Positions 12,350-23,109 of a stretch of 64,000 nt of DNA are shown piece by piece. The DNA lies in assembly GCA_009760855.2 (NCBI GenBank), contig WPIO01000012.1, positions 1,170,501 through 1,234,500 of the forward strand. The letters run 5' to 3'. Both the position numbers and the translations under genes were made by a program. The notes under the pieces were generated by a model. That model saw only the letters and a program-made list of their open reading frames with translations. It was not told where the DNA came from and made no database searches. Origin of the DNA: Cristatella mucedo. Its lineage: Eukaryota; Bryozoa; Phylactolaemata; Cristatellidae. Position 1 is the first letter of the stretch. Each line of letters starts with the position of its first letter.

Positions 12350-14031
12350 ATGTGAGTCAACTTCTCTTCTGACTCTGCTATGGCTTCCACTTTCTCTTTA
12401 TAATAATAAGAATGATAATAATGCACTTGATAAAGCGCCCTCAAAGAATTAAATCTCTCTCTAGGCGCTTTACATTTGCTGCAAGGGGAAATGAAATTGA
12501 ATGGTGAGTAATATCACGCTTGATAAACAAACAAAATGAATAACATGGTTAGGGGGTGACATGCACACGGTCAGCATGCAAATGTGGTTAGTGGCAGCAT
12601 GCACAGTGTCAGCATGCATAAGCACATGAAGGACGAATCACAGGGACCCACTAAATGCTGTCCTAAATAGGTGTGTTTTTAAGTTCTTTTTAGAAGTGGT
12701 CAAGTCAGGGGATGTTATGACGCAAATCGGGAGTGAGTTCCAGGCTTTGGGAGCATACGAACTAAATGCACGGTCTCCAAAGGATTTGAGGTTCTTACGA
12801 GGTATTGGTAGACTGTTGGACTCCGAAAAGCAGGTGATTCGATGATTGTTCTGGTGGGGGAGTAGATCTGAGAGATAGGCTGGAGCCAAAGAATGAAGTG
12901 ACCTAAAAGTGAACGACACAACCTAGAAGTCAATCCGTTGCTTGACTGGTAGCCAGTGCAGGTCGGCGAGAAGTGGTTTGATGTGGCAACTGAGACGCTC
13001 ACGACTGACAAGCCTAGCTGCAGAGTTTTGCACCAGCTGCAATCGCCTGATCGCAAATGCTGGTAGGCCAGTAAGCAGTGAGTTGCAGAAGTCGAGACGG
13101 GATGTCATGAATCCATGGACCAACATGGACGTGGTATCCTTTTCTAAACAAGCCCGAATTTTAGCAATGTTATGAAGCTGAAAATAGGCAGATTTGACTG
13201 TGGCGCTGATATGGTCGTCTAAGGAGAGGTTACTTTGGAACATGACACCTAGATTTCGAGCTGATTCAACAGGAGATATGCTGGCAGAGCCATTTTTAAC
13301 GTAAGCTTTTCCGATTTGTGAATCGCACTGGGTTTGCCCATAACTAGTAAGTTAGTTTTATCATCGTTTAGTTTTAGAAAATTTGCTGCTATCCATGCGC
13401 AGATGTCGTCAATACATGCAGCAAGTGAGTTGAGAGAATTTGAGGTGCTCGAAGGCTCGGAGGGACCAAAGCAAACGTACAACTGAGTGTCATCCGCATA
13501 GAAGTGAAAGCCTAGATTGTGCTTGGCAATCACATCAGCAAGATGGAGAGTATAAACCGTGACAAGAACCGGACCTAGCACGGAGCCCTGAGGTACCCCA
13601 TATTTCAGAGGTACCTCAGGTGATCTTTGTTCATTCACGTCGATACTCTGGAGTCTCCCACTGAGATAGGACCTGAACCACTGCAGAGCAGTGCCAGTGA
13701 TGCCCAGGCGAGATGAGAGGCGCTCTAGAAGAACTTTGTGGTCGATAGTATCAAAAGCTGCCGAAAAATCGAGCAAAACAAGCAGAGACACTCTACCCAT
13801 GTCTGCGTTCCTAAGTAGGTCGTTGTATACCCTAAGCAATGCTGACTCTGTGGAGTGATTAGCTCTTTGTTTCGCGAGACAAAGTCTGTTGGCTAGTGAA
13901 TGCGAACAGAAAGCCGCAGGCTGTGAATAAGCTATACAAAACTCTCCTGCGTAACACCAACGTAGTCTTTATGGCTTTGTGGAGTTACAGACGAAGATAC
14001 ATATGTACATGCATACGTACATACATAGTTG
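12350..14031 (+). mobile_element. F2 LINE 3' end, split by an F1 insertion
   Basis: The left part (about 12350-12399) reads TCTGACTCTGCTATGGCTTC and ends in CACTTTCTCTTT. The right part (13863-14031) resumes with CTCTTTGTTTCGCGAGAC and runs through the F2 stop region and 3' UTR (CTTTGTGGAGTTACAGACG) to a (TACA)n-type tail. The intervening 1.46 kb is an antisense F1 copy. CTCTTT is duplicated on both sides (12394-12399 and 13863-13868), the expected target-site duplication. Confidence 0.85.
12400..13862 (-). mobile_element. F1 LINE, 5'-truncated RT plus 3' UTR, inserted in F2
   Basis: On the minus strand it begins at [17 protein letters not shown] and continues through [28 protein letters not shown] and FYADDTQLY to the C-terminus and (ATT)n tail. 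The frame is open over the whole catalytic region (about 196 codons, 13839-13249). A frameshift near 13245 and another near 12921 break the C-terminal part into three frames. It is younger than the F2 element it interrupts. Confidence 0.9.
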
Positions 14032-15258
14032 CTTTTACCTGTGCTTGGTCTTCCTCCTCGACCACGGCCGCCGGCAAGTTGCCTTCCGCTGCCTGGTCGA
14101 AAATGTGGATGCGGCTGCTCCCCAGGTTTTCTGGATTCTGAAACGCATCGTGTTGCAGCTAATTTCACGAACGATCACATTCGAGTCGGCAGTCAAGCTT
14201 TGCAGCTCACCAGCACACCGTCCGCGCCTTCCGAGCGCTCCCGAACGATGCAGACCTTCGGCTGCCACGCCCTCTATCATGACCTTCTCCGCGCCCTTGC
14301 AAAGAGAGCTGAGGCAAAGGAAGAAGAAGTGCGAGAGAACAGGAAGGTAAAAATATATTGTAAGCTGTGGTACAAGCTTTTGGTAGTAGCTCCTCAATCA
14401 AAGCATGCAGTTTCGTAAAGTCCCAAACTTTCTCGCGTGGGCATGGGAGCAGTAGGGGAGAGGCAGCTCTGACAGAAGGGCAGATGGCAAGAACAGCAGG
14501 CTCAGCGGGTACCCAGCGGCCGGCAGGGTGGGCGGGGGGGGGGGGAGGGGTTAAGGCGAGGTCCCATTGGAGGCCGACAGGCTGGCGATGGCTGGTGAGC
14601 CGGTGGCCGGCAGGTGAGCCCAGCGGCAGGCAAGGCCGCGTGGGCTTACCTGCCAGTCGATGCAAGGCCAAGAGAGGCTGTTGACAGGGCTTATCTATGC
14701 AGCTGCCCCCTTCCCTAGGAAGAATCCTGAAGACTCGCGATGGAATGTGGATCTCTTGGCAAACCCCTTTGAGTGCTTAGCAAGAGGCTGTAACATGTGG
14801 CCCTCAGCTGTTGAGCTACTGCAGTTTGAGCCGAACAGCAAAAGGCATGCATTACATGCTGATGGTAAGATTAATGGTTGTGTTCAGGGCCCATCTCCGA
14901 TAAACTGTGCACACAGAAACTGCCAAGCGGAGTCGACTTTGATATCAGATTGCAAGAATGACACGAGTTCGCATTTTTGCTGAGTTACATATATTCTCAC
15001 TGACATAAGCATGTGTGCCGTTATGTTCCTATTCTCCCCCAGTTTTTCACAGTATCAATTCGCCAAAAAACTGAGATCGAACTTTTCCATCGCCCTCCCT
15101 CAGTCGTATTTGCATCTAGACCCGGGCTGTCGTAACGTAGGATTGTTCTCAACGAGCCAATAATAGTCAGCATCAGTGGCAAAGCCAGGCGGCGGCATTT
15201 TCCAATCAAGTTTATAATCCTAGTAGTATATAATATATATAATATAATATATATATAA
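14032..15258. other. Unassigned region, GC-rich from about 14040 to 14700
   Basis: The first 650 bp are GC-rich and include a G run at about 14530-14545. Open frames occur on both strands but none has a recognisable domain. A plus-strand frame at about 14250-14345 reads KRAEAKEEEVRENRK and is followed by a possible donor (AGGTAAAA), which could mark an exon of a basic, helical protein; this is a guess. An AT-rich stretch at 15220-15258 directly precedes the next LINE tail. Confidence 0.3.
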
Positions 15259-16523
15259 TAGTAATACTAATGCACTTGATAAAGTGCCCTCAGAGAATTC
15301 AATCTCTCTCTAAGCGCTTTACATTTGCCGCAAAGAGAAATGAAATTGAATGGTGAGTAATATCATGCTTGATAAACAAACAAAATGAATAACATGGTTA
15401 AGGGTGACATGCACAGGGTCAGCATGCAAATGTGCTTAGTGGCAGCATGCAGTGTCAGCACGCATAAGCACATAAATAAATAAATACTAGCTGATTTAAC
15501 AGCCTCTTTTTGTATTGCGACAGAAAGGCTTTTACGGCTATCACCACCGCTTGCAGTGGCGATAAAGGATCGCCCACCACAGGATTCGAACCCACGACCT
15601 CGGGGCCGAGGTCGTGAAAAGCAACCACCTTACCTAGTGAGCCATTCGGTCGCACTCACATGAACGACCAATCACAGGGACCCACTAAATGCTGTCCTAA
15701 ATAGGTGTTTTTAAGTTCTTTTTAAATGTGGTCAGGTCAGGGGATGTTCTGACACGAGTCGGGAGGGAGTTCCAGGCTTTGGCAGCATACGAACTAAATG
15801 CACGGTCTCCAAAGGATTTAAGGTTTGTACGAGGTATTTCTAGACTGTTGGATTCCGAAAAGCAGGTGGTACGATGCTTGGCCTGATGGGGTAGTATATC
15901 TGAAAGATAGGCTGGAGCCATAGAATGAAGAGACCTAAAAGTGAGCGACACAACCTTGAAGTCAATCCGTTGCTTGACTGGTAGCCAGTGCAGGTCGGCG
16001 AAAAGTGGTGTAATGTGGTAACTGCGATGCTCACGACAGACAAGCCTAGCTGTGGAGTTTTGCACCAGCTGCAATCGCCTGATCGCACATGCTGGTAGGC
16101 CAGTAAGCAGTGAGTTGCAGAAGTCGAGACGAGATGTCACGAATGCATGGACCAACTTGGACGTGGTATCCTTATCTAAACAAGCCCGAATTTTAGCAAT
16201 GTTATGAAGCTGAAAATAGGCAGATTTGACTGTGGAGCTGATATGGTCGTCTAACAAGAGGTCGCTTTGGAATATGACACCTAGATTTCGAGCTGATTCA
16301 ACAGGAGATATGCTGGCAGAGCCAATTTTGAGCGTCAGCCTTTCCAATTTCTGAATCACACTGGGTTTGCCCATAACTAGTAAGTTAGTTTTATCAAATG
16401 AATTTTCGTTTAGTTTTCGAAAATTTGCTGCCATCCATGTGCGGATGTCATCAATGCATGCAGCAAGTGAGTTGAGAGAATTTGAGGTGCTCGAAGGCTG
16501 GGAGGGATCAAAGCAAAGGTACA
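15259..16523 (-). mobile_element. F1 LINE, 5'-truncated, carrying a SINE-A insertion
   Basis: Minus-strand F1 copy from just after the catalytic box (FDPSQPSSTSNSLNSLA) to the (AT)-rich tail. A long frame (16434-15697, 245 codons) holds the C-terminal region, including HAFVTSRLDFCNSLLTG, RLQLVQNSTARLVCRE, DLHWLPVKQRIDFKV and MAPAYLSDILPHQAKH. A 15-bp duplication near 16397-16411 inserts extra residues after FRKLNE, and a small deletion shifts the last codons. The 3' UTR is split by a SINE-A at 15474-15656. Confidence 0.88.
15474..15656 (-). mobile_element. SINE-A (tRNA-derived), best-preserved copy
   Basis: Read on the minus strand, a pol III A box (TGGCTCACTAGGTAAGG) is followed by a B box (GGTTCGAATCC) within a tRNA-sized head, then a body containing CACTGCAAGCGGTGGTGA and AGAGGCTGTTAAATCAGCTA, and a (TATT)n tail. 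It lies inside the F1 3' UTR with a 5-bp target duplication, CACAT, at 15469-15473 and 15657-15661. Four more copies with the same body are listed below, so this is a real family. The parent tRNA was not identified. Confidence 0.85.
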
Positions 16524-16785
16524 GATGTTACAACTGAACAAAGTTATTCGCTTTCATACGACAATGAAATGTAGGTCGATTCTAAGGAAGCTAGCAGAGA
16601 GTAATTTCAAAGAGCTGGGTCCTAAATTATAATGTTCGCTAGTGTGGAAAATGTACGGGTTTTGCACGATCTAAAGTAGCCAAATATGCAATCCGAAATT
16701 CACCATGCTGGACATTTGCATCGATGCTTCCGAGTGACGCGAAGGTTTACCGTCCGGGGGCGTTTATTTTCAGCTGGCTCCTGGA

Positions 16786-17100
16786 GACAGAGACAGAGAG
16801 AGACACAGAGAGACAGAGACAAAGAGAGAGAGAGAGAGACAGAGAGAGAGACAGACAGACAGACAGAGGAGAGAGAGGGAGAGGAGAGAGACACCGAGAG
16901 GGAGGGAGAGAGAGAGAGAGAGACAGAGACAGACAGAGACAGACAGACAGACAGAGACAGACAGACAGAGACAGACAGACAGACAGAGGAGAGAGAGAGA
17001 GAGAGAGAGGAGAGAGACACCGAGAGAGAGAGAGAGAGAGAGGGAGGGAGAGAGAGAGAGACAGACAGACAGACAGAGACAGACAGAGACAGACAGAGGA
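16786..17100. repeat. (GA)n / (GACA)n satellite-like tract
   Basis: About 315 bp made of AGAG and GACA units, with a duplicated internal block (GAGAGGAGAGAGACACCGAG occurs near 16880 and again near 17005). Long open frames on both strands here are products of the repeat, not genes. Confidence 0.95.
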
Positions 17101-18329
17101 TGAAAGCTAAACACTTACCTTAATTAAACTCGACGCCTTTCACTTTGTTCTCTTTCTTGCCCTTTTTCACTGCTATCATTTCCCTGCAATTCTAGTTGCG
17201 CTTCAGTGCACTTCCGATGCACAACTAAAGGATACATTTTGCATTTATATATGCAAACTGCTCTCCGCCCATTGGCTTACGCCGTTTGGCGAATCAGCAG
17301 CGACTTCTGCATACGGAACGCTTCCTAAATGGTAGTGGCCGACGCCCATTATACACAGCTATACCAAAAAATTTCGTAATTTGTATGAAGGTGGGATCAT
17401 TTCAAAAGCCGAGTGCGGTCAGCATTTTGACGACGAGGCCGTCTATCCCCGGCAGACAGGCGCAGGGGGAGGAACCGGCCAGAGGGCGACGGAGTGGAGC
17501 GATGGGCGCAGCGGTCCGAGCGCCGCAAGTCGGACGACCGGTCGGAATGCAGCTCGCGCTTTTTTTCCCTGCCGCCCTCCCTGCCGCCCTCGCTACCCCG
17601 GGCAGAAGCCTTTAACTGTAATCCGACTACCGACCGCTGGATGAAAGCGCGATGAAATGGAGCAGCCAACCACTCCCAATGACGCGAGCCCCGGTACTGA
17701 TAACGGCACAGACGACAGAGAGCGCGACAGTGGCTCTAAAAATGTCGCCATCTTTTGGCGGAATCGGCAGCCTCTGATTTACCTGGTGGCCTTCCGCGGC
17801 CGCCACCGGGATACCTGCGTGGCTGTCCCAAAATCGAAACCTTGCGGTCTTCTGCTATGCGTAGCTTAAAATCAACCGTAGTATTGTTTTGCTCGCGTCG
17901 AGCCATACCGCAGGCTACGTGGACGGTTTCTTGAAGACGGGCGCCGACCTGCTCGCTGGCGGCCGCCAGCGACGCTACAGTCGCACTGGGCATAAGCACC
18001 GCCGACATCCGGCAAATCGGAGGGAGGAGCAATAGTCCAGGTCAACAAATACTCGCTCACGATTAGGGCTTTGTTGGCAATTGGCTTCGGGTTTGCGGCC
18101 GCCATTCGGTCGTTCGGGGTTCGATCGGCCGGCCGGTTGCCGAATAACGGATGCGCGCCTGGCAGAAATGCCGCGCCCCGCCGCTCGATGGCGCGCTGTG
18201 CCCTTGTCTTTCCGGTGCGGCGATCCGTTCGGAGTCCGCGCAATCCTGACTCCGGGGCTGCAAGTTCGGGGCACGAGGTTCCCCTCGGTGGCTTCGGCTG
18301 GGGGGGGGGGAACCCCGGCTATTCTTTAC
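17101..18329. other. Unassigned region, CpG-rich from about 17400 to 18310
   Basis: The GC- and CpG-rich part has many overlapping open frames on both strands, as expected from its composition, and a G run at about 18299-18310. A 70-codon plus-strand frame starting at 17657 is rich in Asp, Arg and Gly but matches nothing I know. It could be a promoter-associated CpG island or the 5' region of an unrecognised element. Confidence 0.3.
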
Positions 18330-18640
18330 CTTTATTATCGTCCCAGTGAATCAGTCCATTGTTTCTTCGTGTTGCGCTAGCACGATTTGGTGGCTGCAGC
18401 AGCCCAGCAGTCCTAATAACCAGCGGTACCAAGAGTCTTCTTATTTGCTTTAGCATGCCTTGGCATAGTACTTGATTTTGCACGATTATCTAAGGACTAT
18501 GCCGTGTATGTCACTATCCCTTGCTTGTTTATTCTATAGCAGCGAGCTTTAAAGCGTGTGGGTATAGATTCAGTTCCGTTAAAGCGCTACACAAGCGATA
18601 TATTTCTACGAGTTGTAATTACTATTATCATCAATCCACA
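18330..18640 (+). mobile_element. F3-like LINE 3' UTR remnant
   Basis: Ends in an element-tail pattern: GCGAGCTTTAAAGCGTGTGG, then TTCCGTTAAAGCGCTACA, then an ATTACTATTATCATC tail. The upstream part shows scattered similarity to the F3 3' UTR at 10260-10545 (AATAACCAGCGGTACCAAG and nearby GCATGCC words). No coding block remains. Confidence 0.4.
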
Positions 18641-18812
18641 TTATTCGGTACGAGTCCGCGAGAGAGTTCATAAGTGAGTCATTAAACTTTTTCTAAGGAT
18701 TCTAGGACGAACGAAAATAATAACTTCTTGGAATTGCGGAGTTTTCCAGATATATTTTAAAAAGTTCGCTGTCTATGCTGTTTCCGCGAAATAAAGGCCT
18801 TAGAATAATTGA

Positions 18813-18944
<132 letters not shown>

Positions 18945-19174
18945 AGTAGGTGCGTCTAATAGGCATGGCAAGAACATGAAACTAGAATGCATCACGAACG
19001 AAAGTTACATTTGAAATGTTCTTCAGTTTTCAAATTTGATATCGCCGAATTCAAATCAAATATCACAAATTCTCCCCTTCCAGAGTATAATTTGAACTTC
19101 GTGTGATTGTTAGTGGGTAAAGTCTAGTCTCCTAATAAATTTATTCAACCTATTGATATAGAGGCTCCGACATT

Positions 19175-19477
19175 CAGAGGCGGAGCCAGGATTTTAATGC
19201 TGAGGGCACGACCCGAACAATTTGCATGCGGGGTAAGACCCAAAATATGTTTATGTTATGGACAAGACGCGTAATTTATGACAAAAACACAACACAAAAT
19301 CATACATTTCTATTCGGCACGATCTCGGCTGTTGCTCATCGAGTGTAATTCCGACAATGTAATTAGTCGTCGGCGAAGGTCTGGCAACGGTCTGGGCTGG
19401 GGTGTGGGAATAGGAGGCTGCCCGGGTCGTTGCCCCGAAATAGGCAAGGGGGCAAATACCCTCTGGCTCCTCCACTG
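19175..19477. mobile_element. hAT-like MITE, copy 1
   Basis: About 303 bp. The left end, CAGAGGCGGAGCCAGGATTT, and the inverted right end, CAGTGGAGGAGCCAGAGGG, form terminal inverted repeats of the CAG-GGCGGA-CCAGG type common in hAT elements. Flanking octamers CCGACATT (19167-19174) and CCCACAAG (19478-19485) agree at 5 of 8 positions, consistent with a decayed 8-bp target duplication. There is no coding capacity. The interior (GCTGTTGCTCATCGAGTG) recurs at 43434-46145 and 54963-55183. Confidence 0.65.
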
Positions 19478-19613
19478 CCCACAAGCAGATAATTCCCGAT
19501 ATCGGCGAAAATGCAGGTAGATTGGGCACGGCCCACCATCCACCTTTTCTATGTGTCAATAGTTGTAATAAATGTATTTATTGGCACAGAGGCCCCGGTT
19601 ACGAATCTAATCC

Positions 19614-19663
19614 AATCCCGAATTGGGTTCATAACCAGACTCGTTCGAAACCCAATCGGGATT
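19614..19663. repeat. Short inverted repeat
   Basis: AATCCCGAATTGGGTT at 19614-19629 and AAACCCAATCGGGATT at 19648-19663 are near-perfect inverted copies separated by an 18-bp loop. Origin unknown; it could be a piece of a palindromic DNA element. Confidence 0.75.
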
Positions 19664-19742
19664 TCGCATATGGTGCTAATACGGAAAAAATTCAATTCAT
19701 TCCCGAGCCTGGAGAAAAATCGTTCGTGCAATAGGAAAATTG

Positions 19743-19857
19743 GTAATAACGTGATATTACTCACCATTCAATCGCGTTTCCCTTTGCAGAAAATATAAAG
19801 CACCTAGAAAGAAATTGAGTTCTCTGAGGGCGCTTTATCAAGTGCATTATTATTATT
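19743..19857 (+). mobile_element. F1 LINE 3'-end fragment
   Basis: Plus-strand F1 3' end: ATTACTCACCATTCAATCGC, CCTTTGCAG, the stem-loop GCACCTAG...GGGCGCTTTATC and a short ATT tail. It abuts an oppositely oriented F1 copy, so the two tails face each other and share the ATT run. Confidence 0.85.
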
Positions 19858-20675
19858 ATCAATACACTCAATAAAGTGCCCTCAGAGAACTCAATCTTTT
19901 TCTAGGCGCTTTACATTTGCTGCAAAGGAAACACGATCGATTGGTGAGTGGTATCGTGCTTGATAAGCAACATGAATAACATGGTTTGGGTGACATGCAC
20001 AGGGTCAACATACAAGTGTGGTTAGTGGCAGCATGCACAGTGTCAGCACGTATAAGCATATAAAGGACGAATCACAAGGACCCACTAAATGCTGTTCTAA
20101 ATAGGCGTTTTTTAAGTTCTTTTTAAGTGTGGTCAAGTCAGGAGCTGGTTTGGTCCAGTAGTTCAGGTGCTCGCCCCGACCATGGTCTGGCCGAGGTCGT
20201 GGGCTCGAGCCGTGTGGCATATATGAAGCACCTGAATAGAGACTAAGTTCTCTCAAGGCGCTAGATAGATAAATTATATATATATTATAGATAGGGGATG
20301 ACGTGAAGGAAGTCGGAAGTGAGTTCCAGGCTTTGAGAGCATACGAGCTAAAGGCACGGTCTCCAAAGGATTTGAGGTTTGTACGAGGTATAGGTAAACA
20401 GTTACGTTTCCGAAAAGCAGGCGATACGATGCTTGATCTGGTGGGGGAGTAGCTTTGATAGATAAGCTGGAGCCAAAAAATGAAGGGACCCAAAAGTGAG
20501 CGACAAAACCTTGAAGTCGGTCCGTTGCTTGACTGGTAGCCACTGCAGGTCGGGGAGAAGTGGTGAGATGTGGCAACTGCGACGCTCACGACAGACAAGC
20601 CTAGGTGCAGAGTTTTGCACCACCTGTAAGCGCCTGGCTGCACATACCGGCAGGCCAGCAAGCAGTGAGTTACAG
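19858..20675 (-). mobile_element. F1 LINE C-terminus plus 3' UTR, carrying a SINE-B insertion
   Basis: Minus-strand F1, truncated in the C-terminal region at the codons for CNSLLAGLPVCA. It keeps SAPRLVCRERRSCHIS, DLQWLPVKQRTDFKV and SLHFLAPAYLSKLLPHQ. The coding end is interrupted by a SINE-B at 20143-20293. A long minus-strand open frame spanning 20005-20889 is a chance fusion of F1, SINE and unrelated flank, not a gene. Confidence 0.85.
20143..20293 (+). mobile_element. SINE-B: tRNA-like head with an F1-type 3' tail, copy 1
   Basis: About 150 bp inserted in the antisense F1 at the GTCAAGTCAGG|GGATG position. The head has A-box-like TGGTCCAGTAGTTCAGG and B-box-like GGGCTCGAGCC, with GCCGAGGTCGTG in between. 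The 3' half, GAAGCACCTGAATAGAGAC then AGTTCTCTCAAGGCGCTA, copies the layout of the F1 3' stem-loop, followed by an AT-rich tail. This is the classic design of a SINE that borrows the 3' end of a partner LINE. A second copy is at 50100-50265. Confidence 0.78.
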
Positions 20676-20911
20676 GGAGGCAGCTCAAATTTTTAAAATA
20701 TCTGAAACAAATGAAAAGACGAATGAAGGTCCACAGCAAGATGAATACTGGGCGTACTAAAACAATCACTGGATAACACATTCGTCGCAATGAAATTGCT
20801 AAGACATACTTCAAACACAAAAGCAGCATAAAAAGAAACACGAGCACGAAGCGGACTTTTTCTTTAACTTTTAATTGGCTAAATAACAAATGGCAGCCGT
20901 TTGTGCTCTAC

Positions 20912-21572
20912 AATGGCTTGATTATTGTAATTCCCTTTTGGCTGGGCTGCCAAAGAAAGCTATTATGCCACTACAGCGGACAATGAATATGGCTGCAAGG
21001 CTAGTCTTCAAGTCCCAGCGGTTTGAGCACGTGTCTCCTTTGCTGAAAGAGCTAGGATGGTTGCCGGTTGAGCAAATGATACCGAGCAAAGTTCTTATGC
21101 TGACCCACAAGGCCCGCCACGGCTTGGCTCCTTCGTACCTAGCTGAACTGCTGCATCAGTTTCAGCCTGTTCGCGCCCTCAGGTCCTGTGTGGACAATAA
21201 ATTAGCTGTCCCATTCCTCCGCTTAAAGACAGTTGGCGACAGAAGCTTTAGCTCTGCAGGTCCTAGACTGTGGAACTCGCTTCCACAATTCTTACGCAAC
21301 AACAACTACTCTCCTACTGACGACTATGGCACATCCTTTTCAGCGGTCCTGGGCTGCTACTTATATGCTACTCACTACCTCAACTGCTCTTCTGACTCTG
21401 CTATGCTTCCCACTTTCTCTTTGTTGCGTGAGACGAAGTCTGTTGGCTACCCATTGCGTACCGAAAGCAGCTTAGGCTGTGAGTGCGCTATACAAAACTC
21501 TACTGCGTAACACCCACATGGTCTTTATGACTTCGTGGAGTTACAGACGGAGATACATTACATTACATTACA
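20912..21572 (+). mobile_element. F2 LINE, 5'-truncated copy with intact C-terminus
   Basis: Open from LDYCNSLLAGLPKKAI through RLVFKSQRFEHVSPLLKEL, WLPVEQMIPSKVLMLTHKA, HGLAPSYLAELLHQFQPV, SFSSAGPRLWNSLPQFLR to the natural stop near 21510 (the reading frame opens at 20890 in unrelated sequence). The 3' UTR ends in (ACATT)n, the family's tail. The RT catalytic region is absent. This copy and 60352-60830 are the best references for the F2 3' end. Confidence 0.88.
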
Positions 21573-21865
21573 ACCATATTAGATTTTTCCGTGCCCAAGC
21601 AAACGCTAGCTACCGCTAGCAAACGAGAGCTGTTCCACTCAGTCTAAAGGAATGACCGGTTTCCGTGACTTTAAAGCCAAAGAGAAATCGATGTATAGCA
21701 AACTGTTTGGTGGACACTGATTCAAGTTCATTAGCTAATATTCTTGGCGAGTAATCGGCAGATCCATACACTTTTTAGAGTGATGTTTATGTAATCTGCA
21801 ATCCATAGGCCTATAGCATAATGACGGTTTCTAGCTGCTATAAACTAGGATTTGGCACGGCCCTA

Positions 21866-21940
21866 CAATAATAATAATATGATAATAATACACTTGATAA
21901 AGCACCTTCAGAGAACTCAATCTCTTTCTGGGCGCTTTAC
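21866..21940 (-). mobile_element. F1 LINE 3' stem-loop fragment
   Basis: Only the tail and stem-loop remain: ATAATAATAATA, CACTTGATAAAGCACCTTC and GGCGCTTTAC on the plus strand. About 75 bp. Confidence 0.8.
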
Positions 21941-23027
21941 AATGGCAAATCGGGTAGAAGGCAGTGAGATCATCCTGGCTTTACTTATGTTTCGCAGGTC
22001 AAATAGTGGCCCTACTACCACCTAGCACATTAGAGTATACATCGTGCAAGAATAAAACCATGCAACGCCAGCAGGCACGCTTTTTCGTGGCGGTTACAAT
22101 TTGCACTGCTGCAGCCCAAGGAAGCAAAAATATGCCAGCAAACGCAGAACCGGTTACGGCAGGCAGCGACAACCTTGAGCATCTAGACGCCAATGCTCGC
22201 ATGCAAATGTGAAGCATATGATATTTTAATCGGCATGATGAGAAAGAAAGAGTCAAATACAATTGCTCACATGTGAAGCACATTAGCAAGCCATGCTTTG
22301 GTCGGCTGCTAAGCCTCGGTCTCAAGCTGGTAGCACAGACTGCGCTGCTGACGCCAGTAGGACACTGGTCTACCCATTTTGTGACCAGTTTTGAAAACGC
22401 AGTGTAGATTCAAGGACACGGCTTTGGTCAGTGCACGGTAGATCAGACGGTCACTGCGGCCAGAGCCTAAAAAAAAGTGCCACACTTCGCGGACAGCTAT
22501 TTCGTGCATTAGTCAGTACGGTGGCAGCTAGCTCTGAAAGAGAGATGCAACCCTTCCCGACAGGAGCTTCCCGAGTAGCGACTAGCCATCCAGCCAAGCA
22601 GACCAAGCAGCATTGCACAGCCGATTGGGTGGTGCAGCCCATTGATGCAACACAGAAACGTCGCGAGAATTCCCGTCTGGTCGACGTAAGGCCGATTTCT
22701 CGAACTGACTGCACGACGAGTGATCGTTTGCAGCTTGGCCCAAGATGTATTCAGATAAAAATAAAGGAAAAATTGGCGAGTAGCCTGATCAAACCAGCTA
22801 CGGCGGATGACCATTGTCTATCTGTCGGCAAGAATGAGGCTGAGCAGAAGCATGGAAAAAGTTAGCAGCATCCGATCTAGCTAACACAAATCACGACCAC
22901 CAATTATTCACTGTCTGTCTACTGACTAAGAGGGACTCCTAGATATGTCATGGTCTGGATGGTGGATGAGACACTGCAGAGCATCGGCAGCATCACCTCA
23001 TTCAGCATCTGTGCAGTGACACGATAC
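21941..23027. other. Unassigned region downstream of COMMD8
   Basis: No repeat recognised. Open frames at 22431-22865 (plus, 144 codons) and on the opposite strand have no recognisable domains. A candidate exon at 22919-23008 is listed separately. Confidence 0.3.
22919..23008 (-). CDS. Candidate terminal exon, possibly the COMMD8 3' exon (uncertain)
   Basis: On the minus strand an acceptor-like CTGCACAG is followed by 29 codons beginning MLNEVMLPMLCSVSS and ending in TAG at 22919. It starts in phase 0, as the last certain COMMD8 exon would require, and lies 963 bp downstream of it. Against it: the peptide does not resemble the usual short COMMD8 ending and would lengthen the protein. It may belong to another gene or be chance. 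Confidence 0.2.
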   Translation of the reverse strand: MLNEVMLPMLCSVSSTIQTMTYLGVPLSQ

Positions 23028-23109
23028 ATTTCCTTTGCAGCAAATGTAAAGTGCCTAGAAAGAGATTGACTTCTCTGAGGGCACTTTATCAAGTGTATTA
23101 CTATTGTTA
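23028..23109 (+). mobile_element. F1 LINE 3' stem-loop fragment
   Basis: Plus-strand F1 tail only: CCTTTGCAGCAAATGTAAAG, the loop, GGGCACTTTATCAAGTG and a short ATT tail. Stem arms TAAAGTGCC and GGGCACTTTA both carry the same change (GC to GT in one arm, GC to AC in the other), a paired change that keeps the stem. Confidence 0.82.

Noticed and set aside
16686-17123. Long open frames on both strands
   Set aside because: They translate the GA/GACA repeat into Arg/Glu/Asp/Thr or Ser/Leu/Val runs; no gene.
20005-20889. Long minus-strand open frame (294 codons)
   Set aside because: It crosses F1 in the wrong frame, a SINE-B and unrelated flank; the F1 protein motifs lie in another frame over most of its length.
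22431-22865. 144-codon plus-strand frame
   Set aside because: No domain or splice context, and a competing frame on the opposite strand of similar length; not supported.
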